From Legionella lytica (lineage in GTDB: Bacteria > Pseudomonadota > Gammaproteobacteria > Legionellales > Legionellaceae): 64,000 bases of DNA. The stretch lies in assembly GCF_023921225.1 (NCBI RefSeq), contig NZ_CP071527.1, positions 2,136,501 to 2,200,500 on the forward strand, read 5' to 3'. Each line of letters opens with the position of its first letter. Within the stretch, counting starts at the first letter, position 1. The notes beneath the pieces are model-generated. The model searched no databases. It was not told where the DNA came from and saw only the letters and a program-made list of their open reading frames with translations. Both the position numbers and the translations under genes were made by a program. Shown piece after piece: positions 54,845 to 63,190 of this stretch.

Positions 54845-56332
54845 TTAAGTACTTTCCCCGGATGAGGTTCGAGCATATTCAAGTGAGTTAGAAAGTTTAA
54901 TACTAGTTCGTAGTAGATATTTGATTGCATAATTAAAAAATATACAAACCAATGTCGCCCCTAATAGAATATAACACTGTTGAGTAAAGACTTTACTATA
55001 ATGAGTTTTAAGCTCTATTATCGACAAATCCCCTAAAGGAACAATTGTTAAATCTGCTAATTTACCTGATAAAAAAGCCCCTATACCAAGAGTTACAAAA
55101 AAGATTCCTATCATTGTGCTTACTTTTTTAGTGCTAGCAAGCAGACTTACGGCAGACAAACCTACAGGAGACAATAATATCTCTGCTAATGAAATCAATA
55201 GATAAACTGGAATAAAATACAGTGGTGACAATAAAGTATCAGAAGTACTCAAATGACAAATAACTGCAATCAGAAAATAAGCTACCATCATAAAGAACAT
55301 TGATAGTAAAAATTTATTTGCAGTTTGCCTACCCCTCTGCTCCAAATTCAAATATCGCTTTTTTCTCGTAAGTAAATAACCAAAAATAATCAAACCTATA
55401 CTTTGTATGCTGATATAATATGGCGGATAAAATTTAATGCCATATAACATAGGATCTACAACACGCAATATAAACAGGGTAAGAGACATAAACATTTGGA
55501 AATAGAAAGCCCAAAATAAAACTGAAATAAGGCACAATAATCCGATGACTACAGTCTTTCGTGCTTGCAATTCAGACTCATGTCTTATGGCGTGAAAAAA
55601 ATAACCAATACACCATATTACAATCCCAACAACCATATAGTTAGCTAAAGCAGGATAATTCAAAATATAAAATACCCCCATCCAGAGCAGCATTATCGTG
55701 AAAATTACCTTTATAATTTTGGGGTACTGAAACTCATACGGATGATAATCCGCTATACGATAATGCTTAATACCAAAAGCAAATACAGCAATTGCGATAA
55801 TCATAGCCATCCCAGCACTTGCAAATGACACAGACCATCCAAACTGCTGACTAAGTTGGCTAGGCAGAATAGTCCCCAAAATGATGCCCCCGGCAAGCCC
55901 CATATAAAATATAGTGAACCCGCTCTCCCGCACAGGTGAGCCATCAAGATATTCATTACCTAATAATGAAGAGATATTAGGTTTCAACAAACCTGTGCCT
56001 ACTGTAATACCTGCTAAATATAAAGTAAGCCCATGATCTGAGGTCATTAGAGCTAAACTTACATAGCTAATTAGCAAGACAGTAGCTCCAACAAGGATCG
56101 CTCGTTTTTGACCCAATAAATGATCAGCTATCCATCCACCTATTAGTGGAGAAATATAATTTAATGCGGTAAATGAACTGACTAAAAAATAGATATTCTT
56201 ATCAGGCCACTTAAAATGAAGTGCAAGAAACAATGCGAGTAGTGTCTGTACAACATAGAAACCATATCGCTCCCACATCTCTGTTACAACAAAAACACGT
56301 AATGAGGGGGGATGATTATTTACGTTTTGCAC
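54845..56332 (-). CDS. POT/PTR2-family peptide MFS transporter
   Basis: 495 residues, 12-14 helices. Proton-dependent oligopeptide transporter group: EMWERYGFYVVQTLLALFL (ExxERFxYY-like motif in the first helix), GGWIADHLLGQKRAILVG and GLLKPNISSLLGNEY are the usual signatures, and LISLAEILLSPVGLSAVS lies in helix 10. Imports di- and tripeptides with protons. Confidence 0.92.
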   Translation of the reverse strand: MQNVNNHPPSLRVFVVTEMWERYGFYVVQTLLALFLALHFKWPDKNIYFLVSSFTALNYISPLIGGWIADHLLGQKRAILVGATVLLISYVSLALMTSDHGLTLYLAGITVGTGLLKPNISSLLGNEYLDGSPVRESGFTIFYMGLAGGIILGTILPSQLSQQFGWSVSFASAGMAMIIAIAVFAFGIKHYRIADYHPYEFQYPKIIKVIFTIMLLWMGVFYILNYPALANYMVVGIVIWCIGYFFHAIRHESELQARKTVVIGLLCLISVLFWAFYFQMFMSLTLFILRVVDPMLYGIKFYPPYYISIQSIGLIIFGYLLTRKKRYLNLEQRGRQTANKFLLSMFFMMVAYFLIAVICHLSTSDTLLSPLYFIPVYLLISLAEILLSPVGLSAVSLLASTKKVSTMIGIFFVTLGIGAFLSGKLADLTIVPLGDLSIIELKTHYSKVFTQQCYILLGATLVCIFFNYAIKYLLRTSIKLSNSLEYARTSSGEST

Positions 56333-56487
56333 AATAGTCCTTAATTTACGTCACGCCCAATAATGCATAACATTTTAACAAACCATCATCTTTAATACCA
56401 TAAAGTTTGATAGCGAGGAATAGATCGAATTGCTCCCTTATTAACTTGAGCAAGTTTTGAAAGTGCCTCTATATAATAGGGCTTTAA

Positions 56488-56532
56488 TTCCCCCATGTTG
56501 GGCTTCGTTACACTCAGCGCCAACCTACATTT
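56488..56532. repeat. Dispersed repeat (TGTTGGGCTTCGTTACACTCAG type)
   Basis: A stretch with ends TGTTGG and CCAACCTACA of the kind scattered through many proteobacterial genomes. The ORFs crossing it are not convincing genes. The remainder of 56333-56640 holds nothing else recognisable. Confidence 0.55.
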
Positions 56533-56639
56533 ACAATGTGATGCTTGGAAGTATAAGTAAGGGTCTGGAGTGTAAATCATGTCCCTTGTGTATTGCATTC
56601 ACCTGGCCCAAACAGGCATTGAGCCCAACTTTTAAGGAT

Positions 56640-56965
56640 ATTTTTCCTATATCGTTCTACCCAAGCCATAGGTTGCATGATAAAAGAAAAACCAGCGATT
56701 AAATTGCAAGCAACTAAATGGAAAATTAAATAATCCAATGGCCATTTAGCTCCTCCACGACAATCATTTTGACGACGAAATTTAAATCATAATGGTTCCC
56801 ATGAGGACATCATACGTAGTATAAAGAACGGATATAAAATCTCAATTCCTATGCCAGGAGAACTCTCCACCAAAACAATAAGTAACGCCAGAATTACATG
56901 AGGCTGGATTTAAAGCTCAAAAAAACGAAAACTTCTTAGCTATTTTGCTCATAAATAATTATCAC
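56640..56965 (-). pseudogene. Decayed copies of the genes at 57227 and 57809
   Basis: On the minus strand about 56950-56830 matches the small gene at 57809-57994 (FSFF-stop-ALNPASCNSGVTYCFGG; the intact gene has Arg where TGA stands). About 56813-56690 matches the start of the gene at 57227-57781 (shared AAAATGATTGTCGTGG and TTGGATTATTT) but its frame breaks after seven codons. About 56690-56640 matches the start of the fragment at 57190. Confidence 0.75.
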
Positions 56966-57010
56966 AATAAATATTATCCCGTATAAACACTGTATTTAAC
57001 CAATTCAATA

Positions 57011-57220
57011 TTAAGAAGTAGGTTTTTTGCTTTGTGTAATATGTTCTAAATCTTCACACAAGTTTGCTGCCAGCGGTTTAAAAAACTTAATACTTGTTCC
57101 ATCGGTGTCATATAGCCTTTTTGCCACTAGCCCTAAAGTGCTCTTGAGTTTTAAAGGGATTTTTCCTATATCATTCCACCCAAGCAAAATAGGCTGAATG
57201 ATATAGGAAAGATAAGGCAT
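57011..57220 (-). pseudogene. C-terminal fragment copy of the 58033-59007 gene
   Basis: The encoded LGLVAKRLYDTDGTSIKFF...NLCEDLEHITQS matches the last 40 residues of the gene at 58033-59007 almost residue for residue. The part before it (SYIIQPILLGWNDIGKIPL) is unrelated to that gene. Product of a tandem duplication with loss of most of the gene. Confidence 0.8.
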
Positions 57221-57226
57221 TCTAAT

Positions 57227-57781
57227 TCAACAGTTATAAGTTCTACTTTCATCAATCATAGGAGTATCAAGAACTTCGGACAGCGCACTAGTTTCCTCTG
57301 GATTAACTGTTGTAGCGCGTTTACGTTCACTCAGTTTACGTAGTAGCTCTCGGTGTTGACGTAGAAACAAAACTTGTGAGCTTAATCTTCGTACATAGCC
57401 CTTTGGAGGTTCCTCAGCTGTTTGACTGGGTATATTCTCTTCTTGGGCTACATCACTATCAGTTACTGCACTTTGTTGTACTTCGTTTACTGGATTCTGA
57501 ATATTTTCAGAGAAACATCCTCTAAGAAGATGAACTAAAGCGATAACAGGAGTAAGGAGTAATGTTAATCCTACCGCAGCACTAAAACGAGTAACCTCTA
57601 AGGGCACAGCTATAGACCAGGCTAATACATTAAAAATTGATACCCTGATGTTCGTCTCAAAATAAAAATCAGCGATTAGCTTACGAGCAACTAGAGGGAA
57701 AATCAAATAATCCAATGCTCCTTTAGACCCGCCACGACAATCATTTTGGCCATGAAAATATAAGTCATAATGATCACCCAT
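57227..57781 (-). CDS. Membrane protein with conserved HGQNDCRGGSKG start, effector-like
   Basis: 184 residues. MGDHYDLYFHGQNDCRGGSK, a long hydrophobic region (FNVLAWSIAVPLEVTRFSAA, VGLTLLLTPVIALVHLLRG), and then a Glu/Ser-rich tail with basic helices and an end rich in acidic residues. No family known to me. Decayed relatives lie downstream. Confidence 0.65.
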   Translation of the reverse strand: MGDHYDLYFHGQNDCRGGSKGALDYLIFPLVARKLIADFYFETNIRVSIFNVLAWSIAVPLEVTRFSAAVGLTLLLTPVIALVHLLRGCFSENIQNPVNEVQQSAVTDSDVAQEENIPSQTAEEPPKGYVRRLSSQVLFLRQHRELLRKLSERKRATTVNPEETSALSEVLDTPMIDESRTYNC

Positions 57782-57808
57782 GAGAATATCATAGGTGGCA
57801 TAAAGAGC

Positions 57809-57994
57809 CTATTGAAAATCTAAATTACTATTCCAAGCTTTATATATATTTTCAGAAACGAGGGAATCAATCATTTCTTTTCCCTGACAAGGGTCATCGC
57901 TGCCACCAAAACGATAAGTAACTCCTGAATTACATGAGGCTGGATTTAGAGCCCTAAAAAACGAAAACTTCTTATGTGTAGTTATTTTTCTCAT
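57809..57994 (-). CDS. Small protein of unknown function
   Basis: 61 residues: MRKITTHKKFSFFRALNPAS, then CNSGVTYRFGGSDDPCQGKE. Its reality is supported by a decayed duplicate at about 56830-56950 and by its place between two duplicated genes. Two Cys could form a bond. Function unknown. Confidence 0.55.
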   Translation of the reverse strand: MRKITTHKKFSFFRALNPASCNSGVTYRFGGSDDPCQGKEMIDSLVSENIYKAWNSNLDFQ

Positions 57995-58032
57995 AATGAG
58001 TGCCTATAAAACCTTTATTTGATCTTTCACTG

Positions 58033-59007
58033 TTAAAGAGTAGGATTTGTGCTTTGTGTTATATGTTCTAAATCTTCACACAAGTTTGTTGATAGCGGTT
58101 TAAAAAAGTTAATACTGGTTCCACCTGAGTCATATAACCTTTTTGCCACTAACGCTAAAGTAGTAAATATGCCTACACCGATTAAAATAGCAATTACCGA
58201 TAACAATTTTAAATTTTGCTCAGATGCTGATTGGTTATTTTTATTGAGAAGAGCCAAGGTAGAATGATTCTTCAGTTGAAATTCAACACTATTTACCGCT
58301 TCTTCATCATTTATGGAATCATTATTTAAAATATCGCTTAATTCCTGGACAGCAATCTCTTTAAGATAACTACTCAATCCAGATGTTAATTCATTTAAAC
58401 GATAATTAAGACAGCTTAAAGCAAATTCTGACTTACAATTCGGCAATGGAGAAATAAAAGAAACTAATCCTCTTAATTGCTGTATTGTTTTATCTATTTT
58501 CAAAGAAAGGGGATCATCTTCTTGATAAGCATAATCACTATTCTGATAATTCCCATCTATTTTTAGAGTAACCCAATTAGGGTTATTGTTGCTCATAATA
58601 AGATCTACAAGTTGTACCAATAAGCTCAAATTATATAAAACTATAGCCGGATCATGCTGATCAAAAGTTTCCGCTTGATACATAGTAAATTTTAACTGCG
58701 GAAAACGCTGGGCCCTCTCTCCTTTTTCTTGCTTAATATATAATTCATCATGGATATACTCAGTAAAAGAATGATTATTAGAAAGTGAAAAAATATTATT
58801 CAAAATGGAATAATAATTACATCGAATCCAATCACTAAAACCGGGAGTGGGCTCTTTTTTGCCAATCGCATCTTGAAAAAAAATAACCTCCGGATAAACT
58901 GTACTTTCTGCAACTAATGCATTCAACTGCTCTTTTTTATGTCTGACATACCTTACACATGCTTGCTGAAGCATGTTTCTTGCTTGTTTATGGGTTATTG
59001 GTGACAT
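58033..59007 (-). CDS. Helical protein with C-terminal membrane anchor, effector-like
   Basis: 324 residues, GGAG upstream of the ATG. Mostly helical, with one hydrophobic segment near residues 271-292 (LLSVIAILIGVGIFTTLALVAKR) and a short tail LEHITQS. No recognised domain. A C-terminal fragment duplicate is at 57011. Possibly a translocated substrate, by analogy with other single-anchor Legionella effectors (inference). Confidence 0.7.
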   Translation of the reverse strand: MSPITHKQARNMLQQACVRYVRHKKEQLNALVAESTVYPEVIFFQDAIGKKEPTPGFSDWIRCNYYSILNNIFSLSNNHSFTEYIHDELYIKQEKGERAQRFPQLKFTMYQAETFDQHDPAIVLYNLSLLVQLVDLIMSNNNPNWVTLKIDGNYQNSDYAYQEDDPLSLKIDKTIQQLRGLVSFISPLPNCKSEFALSCLNYRLNELTSGLSSYLKEIAVQELSDILNNDSINDEEAVNSVEFQLKNHSTLALLNKNNQSASEQNLKLLSVIAILIGVGIFTTLALVAKRLYDSGGTSINFFKPLSTNLCEDLEHITQSTNPTL

Positions 59008-59111
59008 CTCACTGACTCCTACAGAATGCTAATAAGCTTATTTTTCAATCAAATTAACAAATTTTGAACACAAGATCAAATAACACTACTCCTATAAACC
59101 TACCAACGATT

Positions 59112-59462
59112 TCAGTTAGCAGCAAAGCAACCAGAAACGGCAATTATGTTGTTTCTGACCGATTTATCGATTGGCTCTGCGGCAATAATTGCGCGAGATT
59201 GATGACGTTCAGCGCTTATCATGACCTCTTCTGGAACTACAACAGGCTGTTGTGGTAACGAATCCACATCAAGGAGCGATAAAATGGTTGAGGTGGAGCA
59301 ATTAATCGAACACTCATTAATCGCAACGGCTCTAGAATCAGTCGTTTTTGAGGGAAGTACGGGAGCAGATGATAAGAGTTTTTCTTTAAAACGATACCAA
59401 TCGTCTTGAAGCAGATGGGGAATACCTAAGAGCCCATAACAGCAATTTGCGTGTGCTCTAAT
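59112..59462 (-). pseudogene. Possible frameshifted C-terminal tail of the C58 protease gene
   Basis: In the frame next to that of the protease gene, a stop-free stretch continues past its stop codon: ANCCYGLLGIPHLLQDDWYR..., then DSRAVAINECSIN... and a Pro/Glu/Val-rich end finishing SGCFAAN at 59112. Composition looks coding. A single shift near 59458-59470 would fuse the two. It could instead be an unrelated fragment. Confidence 0.4.
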
Positions 59463-60201
59463 ACTTAATGTTACCAATGAAATCTTGTGCACGGTGAAAC
59501 AAAAACGCTCCATAGTTAGGATCCATATATCTAATTTTTCCATCATCTTGAACACTTAAATAACATGCATGTCCTCCTATAACACGTTTTAGGCTCAAAA
59601 ATAGCTCTTTGCCTTTATTTTTTTCAGCAATGTTTAAAATCTGTCGTGCTTGTTGTAGTGGAGCAGGGCAAAAATACTTTCGTGTAAGTCTCGTTCTTTT
59701 TATTGATTGTTGATCTTTTTGACGGTTGCTTTGAAATCTCTGATAATTATGAACGTCTTGGTTTAGATCAATTTCCATGTCTGGATTTTTATAGGGTGAT
59801 AGCTTTGGATTAGCCATTGCATAAGTAAAACCATGACACTCACCGAATGACGTACCCATTTTTACTAATTTACCCTGCTCAAATGGCATAATGAGATATT
59901 CTGATGTTTGGAGTTTTTTATAATCATTCTCTGGCGAATCCGCATCAGCTCGAAACTCAGGCCGTAATGCCCCAGGTTTATTTACACCTATCCATCTCTC
60001 CATTGCTTTTAAGTCATCAAGTATCAACCTCAGGCAATTTTTAATTTGAGTATACTGATTTTCAGAAAGATAATTTTCGATTAATTTAATATCTGCCGAG
60101 AAAGTAGAGTAATTATCGTCTGTGATACGTTTCTTTAGTTGTTCTTTTAAATTGATGAGAAATTCATGATCTGCCACGGATTGTTCTTCTTCATTATTCA
60201 A
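59458..60201 (-). CDS. YopT-like (peptidase C58) cysteine protease-type protein
   Basis: 247 residues. A helical N-terminal part of about 95 residues precedes a papain-like core. GECHGFTYAMA holds Cys122, GGHACYL holds His211, and RYMDPNYGAFLFH holds Asp227 and the DPNYG hallmark of C58 enzymes. The His-Asp distance of 16 equals that of YopT (His258, Asp274). YopT family members are secreted and cleave host proteins such as prenylated Rho GTPases. The target here is unknown. The natural C-terminus may be altered by a frameshift. Confidence 0.75.
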   Translation of the reverse strand: MNNEEEQSVADHEFLINLKEQLKKRITDDNYSTFSADIKLIENYLSENQYTQIKNCLRLILDDLKAMERWIGVNKPGALRPEFRADADSPENDYKKLQTSEYLIMPFEQGKLVKMGTSFGECHGFTYAMANPKLSPYKNPDMEIDLNQDVHNYQRFQSNRQKDQQSIKRTRLTRKYFCPAPLQQARQILNIAEKNKGKELFLSLKRVIGGHACYLSVQDDGKIRYMDPNYGAFLFHRAQDFIGNIKY

Positions 60202-60766
60202 TTGATCAATTGATAATCTATTAGATCAATGCAAGCATAAAGGCTCATAAAGTGGGATTGTGTATAATCGAAGTGCTCAAAATTATAACGTATAGTCGGT
60301 AATTACTGTATAAAAATATTTCTTATTGCTGCTTGGTATCTCTTTGATAAATTATATTATTGCGATATTTATGGAAAAAACTCTGCGCCATTGAGTCCGG
60401 CTAATAATAGCGGCTATTTCAATAAAAAATGAACAAATATTATTCAAAAATACGGGCGACATCAACGTGCTCCCCCCTAGATTATCGACCATCAGCAAAG
60501 GAGAATTCACAATTTAAGTCAAAATGGATCCCTTAGAGTTCCATGCAGCCAATCTGATTACCCTCCAACGAATAAAGTAGAAAAATACATTAATACTCTA
60601 GCTCAATAGTTATATGTTCTTCTATCATCACTCACAGAGCCTCTAGATGGGAGCCTAAACAGTATACACTCAGGGTACGCCGTGCTTTTTGCTTATCATA
60701 TTAGTAATATATTTCATAGTAAGTTTTCTAAATTTAAAAGCAAATAAGGCGTGCCCCTCTGAATTC
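60202..60766. other. AT-rich intergenic region at the leader-distal end of the CRISPR array
   Basis: 565 nt without a convincing gene. A faint transposase-like stretch (SPLDYRPSA, near 60472-60500) is too short to call. Confidence 0.5.
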
Positions 60767-62478
60767 TTTCTGAGCTGCCTATACGGCAGTGAACGCGGTG
60801 GGGCGACGGCTACCTCTACGGGTACATTTCTAAGCTGCCTATACGGCAGTGAACGTCCTCTGTGCTGGTGCTTTGGGAAGATAATTTTTCTAAGCTGCCT
60901 ATACGGCAGTGAACAGCTTGCATGGGCCGAACTTGTTAATTCACTGTTTCTAAGCTGCCTATACGGCAGTGAACGCTCGTCTTGCTACTCCGTTGTTTCC
61001 GTTTATTTTCTAAGCTGCCTATACGGCAGTGAACTACGTAAGGTTCTACTCCCGCTGGATATTTCGTTTCTAAGCTGCCTATACGGCAGTGAACTCAGCC
61101 TCAAGCAGATAGTGACGACCCCGAATTTTCTAAGCTGCCTATACGGCAGTGAACATAGCCCCGGACTTAGATTGACGTTTGCGCTATTTCTAAGCTGCCT
61201 ATACGGCAGTGAACAATGAGTGAAGCAAGCTTTTGTGCCTCATCCGTTTCTAAGCTGCCTATACGGCAGTGAACAATATGCGGTCGGTATCATGGACATG
61301 CTCAGTTTTCTAAGCTGCCTATACGGCAGTGAACAACATAACACCGCCTGTAACGGCAACTTTATACGTTTCTAAGCTGCCTATACGGCAGTGAACAATA
61401 TGAATCAGTTATCATGGATGTTTACCAATTTCTAAGCTGCCTATACGGCAGTGAACCAACGCGAGATATACTAAATCAATCGGGTATCTTTCTAAGCTGC
61501 CTATACGGCAGTGAACAAACAGCAAAAACCGATACTTAAATATGTTTTTTTCTAAGCTGCCTATACGGCAGTGAACGACGATGGGATGAAACAAGTCGAC
61601 ACCGAACATTTCTAAGCTGCCTATACGGCAGTGAACGATTTCACGAAAGAAGAATTGCAACACATATTTTTCTAAGCTGCCTATACGGCAGTGAACTTGA
61701 TTTTTATTGGCCTGCTTTGTCTCATATTTTTCTAAGCTGCCTATACGGCAGTGAACTTCAGGACCACAGGCACCACGATAACGGTGTATTTCTAAGCTGC
61801 CTATACGGCAGTGAACAGCTTAGCAATCTGCTTCATTCCCCGACAATTTTTCTAAGCTGCCTATACGGCAGTGAACTGATCAATACTCCATTGCAACCGT
61901 TCTTTAACTTTCTAAGCTGCCTATACGGCAGTGAACAAGAAGCACCGCCCAAATTGGCGGCAAGCATATTTCTAAGCTGCCTATACGGCAGTGAACAGCA
62001 ACTGATGATTATAACACCATGGCATTTTTTTCTAAGCTGCCTATACGGCAGTGAACGGTGATACTATTGAGATCACATCAGTGCAAGATTTTCTAAGCTG
62101 CCTATACGGCAGTGAACACTGCCAGAGCTAATCAAAGAAGAACGTGTCATTTCTAAGCTGCCTATACGGCAGTGAACAGTGAATCAGTTACTCGTTCATT
62201 AATTAAGTTTTTCTAAGCTGCCTATACGGCAGTGAACATTTATCAACCCCTTGGTTCCTCATCACTGATTTTCTAAGCTGCCTATACGGCAGTGAACTAG
62301 GCATTGTGCAAGATGATGGCTATATCTTCTTTTCTAAGCTGCCTATACGGCAGTGAACGCAATATAGGTACTTTTATGGCGGCTGCTGTATTTCTAAGCT
62401 GCCTATACGGCAGTGAACAACTAGTCTGAGCCACAGGATTAATCATAATATTTCTAAGCTGCCTATACGGCAGTGAAC
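60767..62478 (-). CRISPR. Type I-F CRISPR array, 29 repeats and 28 spacers
   Basis: A 28-nt repeat, on the plus strand starting TTTCTAAGCTGCC and ending GGCAGTGAAC, occurs 29 times from 60767 to 62478 with 32-nt spacers mostly. Exceptions are one 34-nt spacer (61335-61368) and two of 33 nt, before the repeats at 62090 and 62331. The repeat read on the minus strand (GTTCACTGCC...) is the type I-F form with the CTGCC/GGCAG hairpin bound by Csy4. The repeat at 60767 has one change (TTTCTGAG), as expected for the oldest, leader-distal unit. Transcription is on the minus strand, after csy4. Confidence 0.97.
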
Positions 62479-62609
62479 AGCAAAGTTAACAACAAAAAAC
62501 TTTAGCAATCAAGAGGTTAGTATAAAATATCAAGATTTCACCATTGAAATCTGGTACAATCCCAACCTATTGATTTAATTATATTTTTAATGAGCGGTTA
62601 AAATAAAGG
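62479..62609 (-). promoter_or_regulatory. CRISPR leader
   Basis: 131 nt, AT-rich, between the csy4 stop and the first repeat in the direction of transcription. It contains a perfect 8-bp inverted repeat AGATTTCA-CCAT-TGAAATCT at 62533-62552. New spacers should enter at 62451-62478. Confidence 0.75.
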
Positions 62610-63188
62610 TTAAAAATCAGGTAAAGATGACTCCGCACTTAAACCATAACAACTGAATGATTTGCTTAGGAGCTCTTCAGATGGCTCTTTGCAAATAAAA
62701 AGCTTATATTCGTTTCCAGAGCTTAAGCTTGAAATTTTTACATAGGGTGCATTTATCATTTTCTCTTTGTGATTTTTTAATACTTGCATTGCGTCTTCAA
62801 AGTCAATTGCTTCGCGTTTTGCCTTACGTCTAGCAAGTCGTTCCGTATTAGACTTTGATTGTTTTCTTTTGAAGCGCACATAATTGGTTATATTCCTTGG
62901 GACCTCACGAATCCCGGTTATGTGAGTATAATCTGATAAATTATTTAACCATTTTTCTGCATGAAATTTCTCGAGTATCCGCTTCTCCATAGCAAATACT
63001 CTTAATTTGGAGCCTAACTGGCAGTTTTCAATATCATATTCTGGGAAAGCAAGCCCAATAGATGACAATCCATTAGGCATTTTGGTTTCCACCAACCCTA
63101 GATGAATTTTTTGATAGACCTTACCCCATAGGAAATCTATATCAATATCAGCCATGGGCAACAAAGTGATATCCTGATAGACATTCAT
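62610..63188 (-). CDS. csy4: CRISPR RNA endonuclease Csy4 (Cas6f)
   Basis: Processes the I-F pre-crRNA by cutting after the repeat hairpin and stays bound to the 3' end. 192 residues, family about 187. The catalytic His is in VYQKIHLGLVE (about residue 29), and the arginine-rich helix (SNTERLARRKAKRE, about 115-128) contacts the hairpin. It starts 2 nt after csy3. Confidence 0.94.
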   Translation of the reverse strand: MNVYQDITLLPMADIDIDFLWGKVYQKIHLGLVETKMPNGLSSIGLAFPEYDIENCQLGSKLRVFAMEKRILEKFHAEKWLNNLSDYTHITGIREVPRNITNYVRFKRKQSKSNTERLARRKAKREAIDFEDAMQVLKNHKEKMINAPYVKISSLSSGNEYKLFICKEPSEELLSKSFSCYGLSAESSLPDF

Positions 63189-63190
63189 GA

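Noticed and set aside
56457..56702. Plus-strand 81-codon ORF and minus-strand 68-codon ORF
   Set aside because: They cross a dispersed repeat and decayed gene copies; no ribosome site or family.
60472..60500. IS3-like transposase end (SPLDYRPSA)
   Set aside because: Fewer than ten residues of resemblance, no inverted repeats or further frame.
60689..61219. Long ORF of repeated FLSCLYGSE units (also 61717-62061 and the minus-strand VHCRIGSLE frame at 61412-61663)
   Set aside because: These frames only translate the CRISPR repeats and spacers; the repeat unit, not a protein, is conserved.
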